52,992 bases of DNA from Jiangella anatolica (GTDB taxonomy: Bacteria; Actinomycetota; Actinomycetes; Jiangellales; Jiangellaceae): NCBI RefSeq assembly GCF_003236295.1, contig NZ_POTW01000041.1, positions 1 to 52,992 of the forward strand, written 5' to 3'. This document shows, one piece after another, positions 17,593 through 25,930 of the stretch. The notes beneath the pieces are model-generated. The model was not told the DNA's origin, ran no database searches, and worked only from the letters and a program-made list of their open reading frames with translations. Within the stretch, counting starts at the first letter, position 1, and every line of letters begins with the position of its first letter. The translations under genes were made by a program, and so were the position numbers.

Positions 17593-18753
17593 ATGAACAC
17601 CCGCGGCGTGTCGGCCTCCCCGCCGGGGTACTTCGACACGGCGTCGACGGAGCCGCTGCACCCCGCCGCCCGCGAGGTTCTGCTGGCCGCCGCCGACGAG
17701 GGCTGGGCCGATCCGGCGCGGCTCTACGGCGCGGCCCGGCGGGCCCGGATGCTGCTGGACAACGCCCGCGAGATCGTCGCCGCCGTCATCGGCGCCCGGC
17801 CGGACGAGGTGACGTTCACCGGCAGCGGCACCCAGGCGATCCAGCTCGGCATGCTGGGGACGGCTGCGGGCCGACGGCGTCAGGGTGACGGCCCGCGGGT
17901 GGTCGCCGTCTCCGCCGTCGAGCACTCCGCCGTCCTGCAGACCGCCGCCCACCTGGAACGACACGACGGAACAACGACGCGCGAGGTGGGCGTCGGGCCC
18001 GACGGCCGAGTGGATCCGGCGGCGTTCACCAAGGCGATCGACGACGACACCGTGCTGGCCTGCCTGCAGGCCGCCAACCACGAGGTCGGCACCGTCCAGC
18101 CGGTCGACGAGATCGAGACCGGCGACGTCCCGCTGCTGGTCGACGCCGCGCAGGCGGCCGGGCGGGCGCCGCTCCCCCGAAGCTGGTCGGTGCTGACGGC
18201 CAGCGCGCACAAGTGGGGCGGCCCCGCCGGCGTCGGCGTCCTCGCGGTGCGCAGGAACGTCCGCTGGCGCTCCCCGCTGCCCGACGACGAGCGCGGCGGC
18301 GGCCGGGCGCCGGGGTTCGAGAACGTGCCCGGCGCGCTGGCCGCGGCCGCGGCGCTGTCGGCGCGCTGGGAGGAGGCGGAGGCGGTCGCCGCCCGTCAGC
18401 GTGAGCTGGTCGACCACATCCGCGCCCGCGTCCCGGAGCTGCTCGACGACGTCGACGTCGTCGGCCACCCGACGCTGCGGCTGCCGCACCTGGTGACGTT
18501 CTCGTGCCTCTACGTCGACGGCGAGGCGCTGGTCACCGAGCTGGACCGGGCCGGGTTCGCGATCTCCAGCGGCTCGTCGTGCACGTCGAGCACGCTGCGT
18601 CCGAGCCACGTGCTGGCGGCGATGGGCGCACTGACGCACGGCAACGTCCGGGTCTCGTTGACCCGGGACGCCACCCGTGTGGACGTCGACCGCCTGCTCG
18701 CCGCGGTCGTCGACGTGGTCACCCGGCTGCGGGCCGGGCTGGAGGCGCTGTGA
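17593..18753 (+). CDS. Cysteine desulfurase-like aminotransferase class V
   Basis: 386 aa from ATG 17593, preceded by GGGAGGTA. PLP-dependent fold type I enzyme: [16 protein letters not shown] near the phosphate site, [12 protein letters not shown] with the PLP-pairing Asp, and [10 protein letters not shown] where K207 should form the Schiff base. C330 in [17 protein letters not shown] is the position of the sulfur-carrying cysteine of IscS/NifS enzymes, so persulfide formation is plausible. It overlaps the next gene, a TusA-like sulfur carrier, by GTGA; the pair probably forms a sulfur-relay. It is distinct from SufS and is found at this site in other actinomycetes. Confidence 0.9.
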   Translation: MNTRGVSASPPGYFDTASTEPLHPAAREVLLAAADEGWADPARLYGAARRARMLLDNAREIVAAVIGARPDEVTFTGSGTQAIQLGMLGTAAGRRRQGDGPRVVAVSAVEHSAVLQTAAHLERHDGTTTREVGVGPDGRVDPAAFTKAIDDDTVLACLQAANHEVGTVQPVDEIETGDVPLLVDAAQAAGRAPLPRSWSVLTASAHKWGGPAGVGVLAVRRNVRWRSPLPDDERGGGRAPGFENVPGALAAAAALSARWEEAEAVAARQRELVDHIRARVPELLDDVDVVGHPTLRLPHLVTFSCLYVDGEALVTELDRAGFAISSGSSCTSSTLRPSHVLAAMGALTHGNVRVSLTRDATRVDVDRLLAAVVDVVTRLRAGLEAL

Positions 18754-18971
18754 GCGAAGGTGCGCTCGTGCTGGACTGCCGTGGTCAGCGCTGCCCGCTG
18801 CCGATCATCGAGCTGGCGAAGCGGATCGGCGACGTCGAGGTGGGCCAGACCGTGACGGTGCTGGCGGACGACCCGGCGGCGGCGTCGGACGTCCCGGCGT
18901 GGTGCCGCATGCGCGGCCACGAGTATCTGGGCGCCGACGGCGACGCCTACGCCGTCCGCCGGCTGCGCTGA
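18750..18971 (+). CDS. TusA-like sulfur carrier protein
   Basis: 73 aa from GTG 18750, which overlaps the desulfurase stop. SirA/TusA fold with the signature CPLP (C15), where the cysteine accepts persulfide sulfur. C10 in DCRGQRC is also conserved. Tight coupling to the desulfurase indicates that the two act as donor and acceptor. The final target (tRNA thiolation, molybdopterin or Fe-S assembly) is not shown by the sequence. A strong hairpin follows. Confidence 0.92.
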   Translation: MSEGALVLDCRGQRCPLPIIELAKRIGDVEVGQTVTVLADDPAAASDVPAWCRMRGHEYLGADGDAYAVRRLR

Positions 18972-18981
18972 GGCACGCGAA

Positions 18982-19010
18982 AGCCCCCGCCGACGTACCC
19001 GGCGGGGGCT
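18982..19010. terminator. Bidirectional terminator between the tusA-like gene and erpA
   Basis: Perfect 11-bp arms AGCCCCCGCCG (18982-18992) and CGGCGGGGGCT (19000-19010) enclose a 7-nt loop. It starts 10 bp after the tusA-like stop and 12 bp from the erpA stop on the other strand. Confidence 0.85.
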
Positions 19011-19022
19011 ATCGGGCGTCGA

Positions 19023-19370
19023 TCAGTGGAACGAGTCGCCGCAGGCGCAGGAGCCGCCCGCGTTCGGGTTGTCGATGGTGAAGCCCTGCTTCTCGATGGT
19101 GTCGACGAAGTCGATCGTCGCGCCGCCGAGGTAGGGGGCGCTCATCCGGTCGACGACGACGTTGACGCCGCCGAAGTCCTTCACAGCGTCTCCGTCGAGC
19201 GACCGCTCGTCGAAGAACAGCTGGTAGCGCAGCCCCGAACAGCCACCGGGCTGAACGGCGATGCGCAGCGCCAGGTCGTCGCGGCCCTCCTGGTCGAGCA
19301 GCGCCTTCACTTTCGAGGCCGCGCCATCCGTCAGCACGACACCGTCGGTGACCTGTTCCTGAACCGTCAT
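19023..19370 (-). CDS. erpA: Iron-sulfur cluster insertion protein ErpA (HesB family)
   Basis: 115 aa. A-type carrier that delivers Fe-S clusters to target enzymes. The three ligand cysteines are present: C44 in GGCSGLRY and C108/C110 in SCACG near the C-terminus. The length is that of ErpA/HesB. Likely clients in this window include NadA, LipA and QcrA. It converges with the desulfurase/tusA pair. The upstream region has AAC/TCA-rich sequence but no promoter that I can name. Confidence 0.93.
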   Translation of the reverse strand: MTVQEQVTDGVVLTDGAASKVKALLDQEGRDDLALRIAVQPGGCSGLRYQLFFDERSLDGDAVKDFGGVNVVVDRMSAPYLGGATIDFVDTIEKQGFTIDNPNAGGSCACGDSFH

Positions 19371-19437
19371 CTCGTTCTCCCGCTCCGAGTGGACTACGTC
19401 TCCACGCTACAACGTGACCCACCGGATTGACATTCCT

Positions 19438-20556
19438 TCACCGGCTCCAGGTCTTCGCCACCCGTTCGGCGACGGCGGCCAGGCTCTCCCGCGGCCGGCC
19501 GAACGACTCCTCGGCGCCCACCATGTCGACCATCGCGTACGCGGCCTCGATGCCGTTGGCCCGCAGCTCACGGTTGCCGACCTGCACGGCGCCGGCGAAC
19601 GCGACGCACGGGCGCAGCGCCGGCCCGGCCAGCCCGGCCAGTCCGGACACGACCTTGCCGCTCATCGACTGCCAGTCCAGCTTGCCCTCGCCGGTGATGA
19701 CGAGGTCGGCGCCGGCGACCAGGTCGGACAGCCCGACGGCGGCGGCGACGGTGTCGAAGCCGGGCTCGCGGACGGCGCCGAGCAGCAGCAACCCGTAGCC
19801 CAGCCCACCCGCCGCACCCGCACCGCGGTGGTCGGCGACGCGACGGTCGGCCAGCTCGGCGAACGTCGTCAGCGCACCGTCGGCCGCCAGCCGGTCGGCG
19901 TCGCTGACCAGGCCCTTCTGCGGACCGAACACGTTGGTCGCGCCACGCAGCCCGAGCAGCGGGTTGTCGACGTCGGACGCGGCGACCAGCTCGACGCCGG
20001 CCAGCCGTTTCCGCGCCGGCGCCAGGTCGAGCGCCGTCAGCGCGGCCAGCCCGTCCGGTCCGCCGCGCAACGCGTCGCCGGGTGTCGCCTCCGCGCCGAG
20101 CGCCGCGAGCAGTCCGGCGCCGCCGTCGTTCGTCCCGGACCCGCCCAGCCCGACGACGATCCGCCGGGCCCCGGCCTCGACGGCGTGCGCGATCAGCTCG
20201 CCGACGCCGTACGTGGACGCCCGCGCGGCCGTGCCGGTCGCGGGGAGCCGGCCGTCGCCCACCGGCAGCAGCGCCAGCCCGCAGGCCTGCGCCGACTCGA
20301 TGTACGCCGCGTCGCCGGCCAGCAGCAACGTCGCCGGGACCGGCTCGCCGAGCGGCCCGGCGACGGTCGCCGCGAGCAGCTCGCCGCCGAGGCTGGAGTG
20401 CAGGACGTCGACGAAGCCCGGCCCGCCGTCGGCCATCGGCACGGTGACGACCTCGTCGTCGGGCGCGCTGCGACGCCAGCCCTCGGCGATGGCGTCGGCG
20501 GCCTCGACCGCGGTGAGAGTGCCGGCGAACTTGTCCGGTGCCACCAGGATCCGCAT
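19438..20556 (-). CDS. Glycerate kinase (GlxK/GarK family)
   Basis: 372 aa from ATG 20556, chosen because homologues begin MRILVAPDKFAGTLTA; a longer start at 20577 adds seven residues. Phosphorylates D-glycerate. Family segments: VAPDKFAGTLTAVEAADAIA at the N-terminus, VTVPMADGGPGF, VGLGGSGTNDGGAGLLAALGA and VITGEGKLDWQSMSGK. The length fits. It is transcribed away from nagA; no other glyoxylate-pathway genes are adjacent. Confidence 0.93.
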   Translation of the reverse strand: MRILVAPDKFAGTLTAVEAADAIAEGWRRSAPDDEVVTVPMADGGPGFVDVLHSSLGGELLAATVAGPLGEPVPATLLLAGDAAYIESAQACGLALLPVGDGRLPATGTAARASTYGVGELIAHAVEAGARRIVVGLGGSGTNDGGAGLLAALGAEATPGDALRGGPDGLAALTALDLAPARKRLAGVELVAASDVDNPLLGLRGATNVFGPQKGLVSDADRLAADGALTTFAELADRRVADHRGAGAAGGLGYGLLLLGAVREPGFDTVAAAVGLSDLVAGADLVITGEGKLDWQSMSGKVVSGLAGLAGPALRPCVAFAGAVQVGNRELRANGIEAAYAMVDMVGAEESFGRPRESLAAVAERVAKTWSR

Positions 20557-20603
20557 GCCCCGAGTGTGCCGTATCACGGGATTCGGTCCGGATACCCGGG
20601 CCC

Positions 20604-20622
20604 CGGCCGGTTAGACCGGCCG
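20604..20622. promoter_or_regulatory. Inverted repeat, possible operator for nagA
   Basis: CGGCCGGT (20604-20611) and ACCGGCCG (20615-20622) flank TAG. The centre reads GGTTAGACC, one base shorter than the GGTCTAGACC core of the DasR site (dre). It is 10 bp before the putative -10 TATCTT (20633-20638) of the nagA transcript. Confidence 0.45.
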
Positions 20623-20650
20623 CCGCGTCGGGTATCTTCCGTGCAGCGAT

Positions 20651-20746
20651 ATGACCAGCGGCTACGACTCCCAGATCGCGCTGGTGCAGCCAGGGGCGGA
20701 CGACGACGGCGCTGCCTGGTTCACCGCGCCGCTTGGTGGTGCGTGA
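20651..20746 (+). CDS. Putative 31-aa small ORF coupled to nagA
   Basis: ATG 20651 to TGA 20744-20746, whose last base is the first base of the nagA ATG (TGATG). The peptide begins MTSGYDSQIALVQPGADDDG and ends WFTAPLGGA. Third positions are mostly G or C, as in real genes here, and the composition is acidic, unlike the Arg-rich shadows. A TATCTT hexamer (20633-20638) would start transcription a few bases before this ATG; no Shine-Dalgarno is visible. It may be a coupling leader for nagA or a small protein. Not supported by a known family. Confidence 0.45.
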   Translation: MTSGYDSQIALVQPGADDDGAAWFTAPLGGA

Positions 20747-21993
20747 TGACGGACGGGGCCGGCGCAGGCGACTATCCTCACCCGCACGGGCGGGTGTCCG
20801 GTCCCCCGATCCGCACGGCGCTGGTCGGCGGGACGCTGCTCTGGTCCGACGGCCGGCTCGCGCCCGGCACCGTGGTCTTCGGCGGCGGCGTCGTCCAGAC
20901 CGTCGCGGCCGGCGAGGTGCCGGCCGGCACCGGTCCCGCCGACGCCATCCGGGTCGACGTCGTGCACGACGTCACCGGCCGGATCGTCGCGCCGGGCTTC
21001 GTCGACACCCACGTCCACGGCGGCCTGGGCGCGAACTTCATGACCGCCGACGCCGACGCGGGCGCCCGCATCTCCGGGTGGCTGGCCGCCGGCGGCGTCA
21101 CGTCGTGCCTGGCCACGACCGTCAGCGCGGCGCCGGAGCGACTGGAGCGGACGCTGCAGGGGCTGGCCGGGCTGCGCGGCCGGCTGGCCGGCGGCCGGGG
21201 TGTCGAGCTGCTGGGCGTCCACGTCGAGGGGCCGTTCCTCAACCCGGCGCACCACGGCGTGCACTCCCCCGAGCACCTGCGAACGCCGTCGGCGCAGGCC
21301 GTCGACGCGCTGCTGGCGGCCGGCGACGGCGCGATCCGGGTGGTCACGCTCGCGCCGGAGCTGCCCGGCGGGATGGACGCGGTCGCCCGCTTCGCCGCCG
21401 CCGGCGTCCACCCGTCGCTCGGCCACTCCGCCGCCTCGTTCCAGCAGGCCAAGGCCGCGATCGGGCGCGGGCTGGACCGCGCGGCGCACCTGTTCGAGTA
21501 TCTGGCGCCGATGCACCATCGCGAGCCGGGCGCGGTGCCGGCACTGCTCACCGACCCGCGGGTGCGCTGCGAGCTGGTCGCCGACGGCGTCCACGTCGCG
21601 CCGGAGATGCTCCGGTTCGCCTTCGACGTCGCCGGCTGGGAGCGGATCCTGCTGGTCAGCAACGGGTGCGACACCTCCGGGCTGACGCCGGGGCGGCACC
21701 GGCGCTGGGACGGCGTCGAGGTCGAGGTCGGCGCGACCGAGTCACGGACCCTCGACGGCGCGCTGGCCGGCAGCGTCAGCCGGCTGGGCGAGGCGCTGCG
21801 GGTCCTCGTCGCGCAGGCGGGTGTCGCGGTCGCCGACGCGCTGCGGATGGCCGCCGCGGTGCCGGCCGCGTCGCTCGGGCTGACCGACCGGGGCCGGCTC
21901 ACGCCCGGCCGGGTCGCCGACATCGTCGTGCTCGACTCCGACCTGGGCGTTCGCCGCACCTACGTCCGCGGCGACGTCGTCTTCGACGGGTAG
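20746..21993 (+). CDS. nagA: N-acetylglucosamine-6-phosphate deacetylase
   Basis: 415 aa from ATG 20746; a GTG codon directly before it is the only close alternative. Amidohydrolase that removes acetate from GlcNAc-6-P during chitin or cell-wall amino sugar recycling. Metal motif APGFVDTHVHGGLGANFM, catalytic-region segments VEGPFLNPAHHGVH and LGHSAASFQQAKAAI, and substrate-binding HLFEYLAPMHHREPG are present. The first 25 residues are an extension before the usual start. nagB is not in the window. In Streptomyces nagA is controlled by DasR. Confidence 0.93.
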   Translation: MTDGAGAGDYPHPHGRVSGPPIRTALVGGTLLWSDGRLAPGTVVFGGGVVQTVAAGEVPAGTGPADAIRVDVVHDVTGRIVAPGFVDTHVHGGLGANFMTADADAGARISGWLAAGGVTSCLATTVSAAPERLERTLQGLAGLRGRLAGGRGVELLGVHVEGPFLNPAHHGVHSPEHLRTPSAQAVDALLAAGDGAIRVVTLAPELPGGMDAVARFAAAGVHPSLGHSAASFQQAKAAIGRGLDRAAHLFEYLAPMHHREPGAVPALLTDPRVRCELVADGVHVAPEMLRFAFDVAGWERILLVSNGCDTSGLTPGRHRRWDGVEVEVGATESRTLDGALAGSVSRLGEALRVLVAQAGVAVADALRMAAAVPAASLGLTDRGRLTPGRVADIVVLDSDLGVRRTYVRGDVVFDG

Positions 21994-22034
21994 ACGAGCT
22001 GGCGCCGCGGCGCCGGACCTGGTGATGTGGGGGC

Positions 22035-22838
22035 ATGCGGATCCGGCCGATGCGTCCCGAGGACGTCGAGGCGGCGCGGCCGCTGGCGGCGGCCGGCGAC
22101 GGCTGGGCCGAGCGGGCCGGGCACCTGCTGACGACCGACCCCGGCGGCTGCTGGGTGGCCGACGACGCCGGCGCGGTGGTCGGCGTCGCGATCGCGCTGC
22201 GCCGTGACCTGCTGTGGGTGCTGTCCAGCTTCGCCGTCCGCCCCGATCACCAGGACGGCGGCATCGGCGCGGCGCTGCTGGACGCCGCCGTCGGCTACGG
22301 CGCCGGCTGCCTGCGCGGCCTGCTGACGTCAGGGCCGGACCCGCAGGCGCTGCGGCTCTACCGGCGGGCCGGGTTCACACTGCACCCGACCATGCGGCTG
22401 AGCGGCGTGGTGGACCGGTCCGCGCTGCCCACGGTCGACGGGGTGCGCGGCGGCACCGCGGCCGACCTGGACCTCGTCGACTCGGTGGACCGCCGCGTGC
22501 GCGGGGCCACCCACCGGTCCGACCACGCGTTCGTCATGCGGCACAGCGCGCTGCTGGTCTGCGACCTGCTGACCGGCAGCGGGTACGCGTTCGCCACCGA
22601 GCGGGGCGTGCAGCGGCTGGCGGCGACGAACCGGGCGGTGGCGCAGCGGCTGCTGTGGGCGGCGCTGGCCCGGACGGCGCCCGGATCGTCCGCCGACGTG
22701 CGGAATCTCACATCGGACCAGGAGTGGGCCATCGACGTCGGTCTCGCCGCTGGTCTGCGCCTCGACCAGGACGGCTACCTGGCGTTACGGCAGCTGCGGC
22801 CGCCCGCGCCGTACGTTCCGTCCAGCGGATTCGGTTAA
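22035..22838 (+). CDS. GNAT-family acetyltransferase
   Basis: 267 aa from ATG 22035. The N-terminal half is a GNAT domain: IRPMRPEDVEAARPLA, then SSFAVRPDHQDGGIGAALLDAAVGYG, with the acetyl-CoA motif Q/RxxGxG present as QDGGIGAAL, and LYRRAGFTLHPTMRL. The C-terminal half, about 130 residues, looks like a degenerate second GNAT or a SCP2-like domain. The acceptor is unknown. It stands between nagA and nadA on the same strand with gaps of about 40 and 70 bp. Confidence 0.85.
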   Translation: MRIRPMRPEDVEAARPLAAAGDGWAERAGHLLTTDPGGCWVADDAGAVVGVAIALRRDLLWVLSSFAVRPDHQDGGIGAALLDAAVGYGAGCLRGLLTSGPDPQALRLYRRAGFTLHPTMRLSGVVDRSALPTVDGVRGGTAADLDLVDSVDRRVRGATHRSDHAFVMRHSALLVCDLLTGSGYAFATERGVQRLAATNRAVAQRLLWAALARTAPGSSADVRNLTSDQEWAIDVGLAAGLRLDQDGYLALRQLRPPAPYVPSSGFG

Positions 22839-22908
22839 CGGCGTGGGACGATTGTGAGTACGGCGCGTGTTGTCACCAGCGCCGAGCGCGAGAAAGGGCT
22901 GACCAGCC

Positions 22909-24093
22909 GTGACCGTGACCCAGACCCCGTCGAACCCCGTCCCGCTGCTGCTGCTCGGGCGCGGTGCCGACCCCGCTAGCGAGCGCGGCGTCGAGTGTCC
23001 CGGCGACCTGCCCGCCGCCAGCGACCCGGACCTGGTCGAGCGCGCCCGGCGCGCCCGCGCGGCGCTGGGCGACCGCGCGTTCGTCCTGGGGCACCACTAC
23101 CAGCGCGACGAGGTCATCCAGTTCGCCGACGTCACCGGCGATTCGTTCAAGCTGGCCCGTGACGCCGCCGCCCGTCCGGAGGCGGAGTTCATCGTCTTCT
23201 GCGGCGTGCACTTCATGGCCGAGTCGGCCGACATCCTGACCGGCGACCACCAGCAGGTCGTCCTGCCCGACCTCGCCGCCGGCTGCTCGATGGCCGACAT
23301 GGCCCGGCTGCTGCAGGTCGAGGACGCCTGGGCGCGGCTGGAGGAGGCCGGCGTCGCCGCCTCCACCGTCCCGATCACGTACATGAACTCGTCGGCCGAC
23401 ATCAAGGCGTTCTGCGGCCGCAACGGCGGCGCCGTCTGCACGTCCAGCAACGCCAAGCAGGCACTGGAGTGGGCGTTCGAGCACGGAGAGAAGGTGCTGT
23501 TCCTCCCCGACCAGCACCTGGGCCGCAACACCGCGGTCCTGCAGCTGGGCCTGTCGCTGGACGACTGCGTGGTGATCGACCCGCACAAGCCCGGCTTCGG
23601 CGTCACCGACGAGGAGCTGCGCGCGGCGACCATGCTGCTGTGGAAGGGGCACTGCTCGGTCCACGGCCGGTTCACCGCCGAGTCCGTCGCCGACGTCCGC
23701 GCCCGCATCCCCGGCGTCAACGTGCTCGTGCACCCGGAGTGCCAGCACGAGGTCGTCACCGGCGCCGACTACGTCGGGTCGACGGAGTACATCATCAAGG
23801 CCATCGCCGAGGCGCCGGCCGGCTCGGCCTGGGCCGTCGGCACCGAGCTCAACCTGGTGAAGCGGCTGGCCGCCGAGCACCCGGACAAGACCGTCGTGTT
23901 CCTGGAGAAGACGGTCTGCTTCTGCGCGACGATGAACCGGATCGACCTGCCGCACCTGGTGTGGACGCTGGAGAGCCTGGTCGAGGGCCGCGTCGTCAAC
24001 CGCATCGAGGTCGACGCCGACACCGCCCACTGGGCCCGGGTCGCGCTGGACCGCATGCTCGCGCTCCCCGGCAGCGGCGCCGTCAAGGACTGA
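22909..24093 (+). CDS. nadA: Quinolinate synthase
   Basis: 394 aa from GTG 22909, with GAGAAAGGG upstream. Condenses iminoaspartate with dihydroxyacetone phosphate in NAD synthesis using a [4Fe-4S] cluster. Likely cluster ligands are the cysteines in DLAAGCSMAD, HPECQHEV and KTVCFCATM. Other conserved parts are LGHHYQRDEV, ITYMNSSADIKAFC and FLPDQHLGRNTA. It is the long actinobacterial form with an N-terminal extension. nadB and nadC are not adjacent. A GTGA...TCACC-like spaced pair in the 70-bp leader (about 22855-22880) is suggestive but unassigned. Confidence 0.96.
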   Translation: MTVTQTPSNPVPLLLLGRGADPASERGVECPGDLPAASDPDLVERARRARAALGDRAFVLGHHYQRDEVIQFADVTGDSFKLARDAAARPEAEFIVFCGVHFMAESADILTGDHQQVVLPDLAAGCSMADMARLLQVEDAWARLEEAGVAASTVPITYMNSSADIKAFCGRNGGAVCTSSNAKQALEWAFEHGEKVLFLPDQHLGRNTAVLQLGLSLDDCVVIDPHKPGFGVTDEELRAATMLLWKGHCSVHGRFTAESVADVRARIPGVNVLVHPECQHEVVTGADYVGSTEYIIKAIAEAPAGSAWAVGTELNLVKRLAAEHPDKTVVFLEKTVCFCATMNRIDLPHLVWTLESLVEGRVVNRIEVDADTAHWARVALDRMLALPGSGAVKD

Positions 24094-24120
24094 CCGCTCC
24101 GCCGGCGATGAGTTCTCGCC

Positions 24121-24156
24121 GGGTCGCGGGTCGGTACTGGTGACTGCCCGCGACCC
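24121..24156 (+). terminator. Hairpin between nadA and the DUF899 gene
   Basis: Perfect 10-bp arms GGGTCGCGGG (24121-24130) and CCCGCGACCC (24147-24156) with a 16-nt loop. It begins 27 bp after the nadA stop and ends 12 bp before the DUF899 start, so it could terminate nadA or lie in the DUF899 leader. Confidence 0.55.
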
Positions 24157-24168
24157 ACGGAGGACACC

Positions 24169-24945
24169 ATGAGCACGCCCGCCGGCTCCGCCATCCGCCC
24201 CGGCCTCCCGCCCGTGGCCGACCTCGCCACCTGGCAGGCCGCCCGCGACGAGCTGCTGGTGCGGGAGAAGGCGCACACCCGCGAGGGTGACGCCATCGCC
24301 GCGGCCCGCCGCCGGCTGCCGATGGTGGAGTTCGACGGCGCCACCGAGGTCGTCGGGCCAGACGGCCCGGTGCCGTTCCTGGACCTGTTCCAGGGCCGCG
24401 ACGAGCTCGTCGTCTACAAGCACATGTGGTGGGACGGCGCGCCGCACCAGGGGCAGTGCGAGGGCTGCACCTACGCGGCCTGGAACCTGAAGGACGCGGT
24501 CTACCTCAACGCCCGCGGCGTCTCGTTCGCCATCCTCACCACGGGCCGGTGGGACGAGGTGGCCGCCTACGTCGAGTTCATGGGCTACACGCAGCCCTGG
24601 TACTCGGTGCGCGACGTCGCCGCGCCGGTCGGCGACTCGATGGGATCGTTCACGTGTTTCCTGCGCGACGGAGACCGCACGTTCCTCACCTACTCCACCA
24701 CCGATCGCGGCACCGAGACGGCGAACGGGACGTTCGGCCTGCTCGACCTCACGCCCTACGGCCGCGGCGAGGCGTGGGAGGACCAGCCCGCGGGCCGGCC
24801 CGAGGGACACCAGGCGTGCTGGTACTGGCGCACCGACGCCAGCGGCGCCGCCGGGTGGGGTCCGGACAGCCGGCCCGCGCCGCAGTGGACCCGGCCCGGC
24901 GCGACTCGCGAGCAGACCCTCGGGCGGAGCGGCCAGCACCACTGA
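24169..24945 (+). CDS. DUF899 thioredoxin-like protein
   Basis: 258 aa from ATG 24169 with GGAGG upstream. It matches the DUF899 family (AhpC/TSA-like thioredoxin fold): ARDELLVREKAHTREGDAIA, FLDLFQGRDELVVYKHMWW, QCEGCTYAAWN, FAILTTGRWDEVAAY and STTDRGTETANGTFGLLDLT. The CEGC pair sits at a possible redox-active position. The function of the family is unknown; it is common as a stand-alone stress-type gene. The gene is followed by a 414-bp convergent gap filled with palindromes. Confidence 0.88.
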   Translation: MSTPAGSAIRPGLPPVADLATWQAARDELLVREKAHTREGDAIAAARRRLPMVEFDGATEVVGPDGPVPFLDLFQGRDELVVYKHMWWDGAPHQGQCEGCTYAAWNLKDAVYLNARGVSFAILTTGRWDEVAAYVEFMGYTQPWYSVRDVAAPVGDSMGSFTCFLRDGDRTFLTYSTTDRGTETANGTFGLLDLTPYGRGEAWEDQPAGRPEGHQACWYWRTDASGAAGWGPDSRPAPQWTRPGATREQTLGRSGQHH

Positions 24946-24958
24946 GCCGGGCCTACCC

Positions 24959-25057
24959 CGCTGGGCTGATCACGTTGAGTTGGCCTGCGCCCGCTTCACG
25001 AGGCATGCATGCCTGGGGAAACGGGAGCACGCCTGCTCAACGTGATCATTCCCAGCG
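24959..25057. repeat. Long imperfect palindrome 1 (about 99 bp)
   Basis: The outer arms are 24959-24979 and 25036-25057, sharing the exact 13-mer TGATCACGTTGAG and its complement plus CGCTGGG. The centre is a perfect 14-bp palindrome AGGCATGCATGCCT (25001-25014). The intervening segments pair at about two thirds of positions. It resembles a folded REP or MITE-type element. No coding sequence is seen. Confidence 0.8.
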
Positions 25058-25080
25058 CTCCTGCTGTGGGCTCTGCTCTG

Positions 25081-25158
25081 CCGTGATCATCAACCGGTGG
25101 CGACGTCCCCGGAACACACAGACGACACCATGACGTCGCCCGCGGTTGATGATCACGG
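25081..25158. repeat. Long palindrome 2 (78 bp)
   Basis: CCGTGATCATCAACCG (25081-25096) pairs perfectly with 25143-25158. A second inner stem, GGCGACGTC (25099-25107) with GACGTCGCC (25132-25140), continues it. It shares the CGTGATCAT core with palindrome 1. Confidence 0.8.
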
Positions 25159-25173
25159 GAAGGAACCAGTCGA

Positions 25174-25250
25174 GCCCGCGAAACCGGCGGATGCACGCCA
25201 CAGCGACGGTTCCGGGCCGGCGCCGGTCTGCATCCGGCGGTTTCGCGGGC
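25174..25250. repeat. Long palindrome 3 (77 bp)
   Basis: A 22-bp arm (25174-25195, beginning GCCCGCGAAACCGG) pairs with 25229-25250 with one mismatch, around a 33-nt GC-rich loop that has further pairing. The rest of the gap to pspAB (25251-25359) is GC-rich with no gene that I can see. Confidence 0.8.
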
Positions 25251-25359
25251 ATCGGCGGTCGTCGCGGGTACCTGCGCCGGCCGCCCCGTCCGCCGGCCTT
25301 CATGTTCGCCGGTGAGCACTGCCACCCACGGAAGCAGCAGAAGAACCGATTCCCCAAGG

Positions 25360-25926
25360 TCAGACGCCGGGGGCGCCCCAGACGGGGAACCAGCGGGCGA
25401 CGTCGGGCTCGATCGGGAGGTCGCCGCCGACGAGGGCGCGCACCTGCAGCTCCAGTGCGTTGTCGCGATCCTGCCGGCGCGCGTCGACCGGGGCGAACGG
25501 GTAGAACGTGCCGCGCTTGTAGAGGTAGACCAGCGCCAGGCCGCGGCCGTCGTCGGAGCGCAGGCCGATGGTGGTGCACAGCAGCGACGGCCCGAACCCG
25601 GCCTCCTCGAGGGTGGAGTTGACCGCGTGCAGGTCGGTGCACAGCTCCGACATCTGCTCCGGCTGCCGCTTGACCACCAGCCAGGTATAGCCGAAGTCGT
25701 CGTTCACCTGCTCCGGCTCCGAGCCGCCGAGCAGCGTCGTCACGTCGGCCTTGAGCCGGGCGAACGGCGCGCCCTCGACCTGCCGGAAGCACACCGCGCC
25801 CACCCCGCTGGGGTGCATCTGCGCGGACGCCTCCAGCGTCAGCGCCGCCGTGGGCAGCGCGAACAGTGCGTCGAGATTCGGCTGGACCTGCTTGGAACGC
25901 CCGAAGATGGCGTCGAGGATCCCCAC
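25360..25926 (-). CDS. pspAB: PspA-associated protein PspAB
   Basis: 188 aa from GTG 25926, four bp after the htpX stop. It matches the actinobacterial PspAB family: GILDAIFGRSK at the N-terminus, FRQVEGAPFARLKADV, DDFGYTWLVVK and LVYLYKRGTFYPFAPVD. It is predicted to be soluble, without a signal peptide or membrane helix. It closes the pspA-pspAA-htpX-pspAB operon and presumably acts in membrane-stress response; the mechanism is unknown. Confidence 0.9.
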   Translation of the reverse strand: MGILDAIFGRSKQVQPNLDALFALPTAALTLEASAQMHPSGVGAVCFRQVEGAPFARLKADVTTLLGGSEPEQVNDDFGYTWLVVKRQPEQMSELCTDLHAVNSTLEEAGFGPSLLCTTIGLRSDDGRGLALVYLYKRGTFYPFAPVDARRQDRDNALELQVRALVGGDLPIEPDVARWFPVWGAPGV

Positions 25927-25930
25927 GAAG

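Noticed and set aside
24946-25359. Small protein genes inside the palindrome region
   Set aside because: All frames are short, start inside hairpin arms and lack Shine-Dalgarno sequences.
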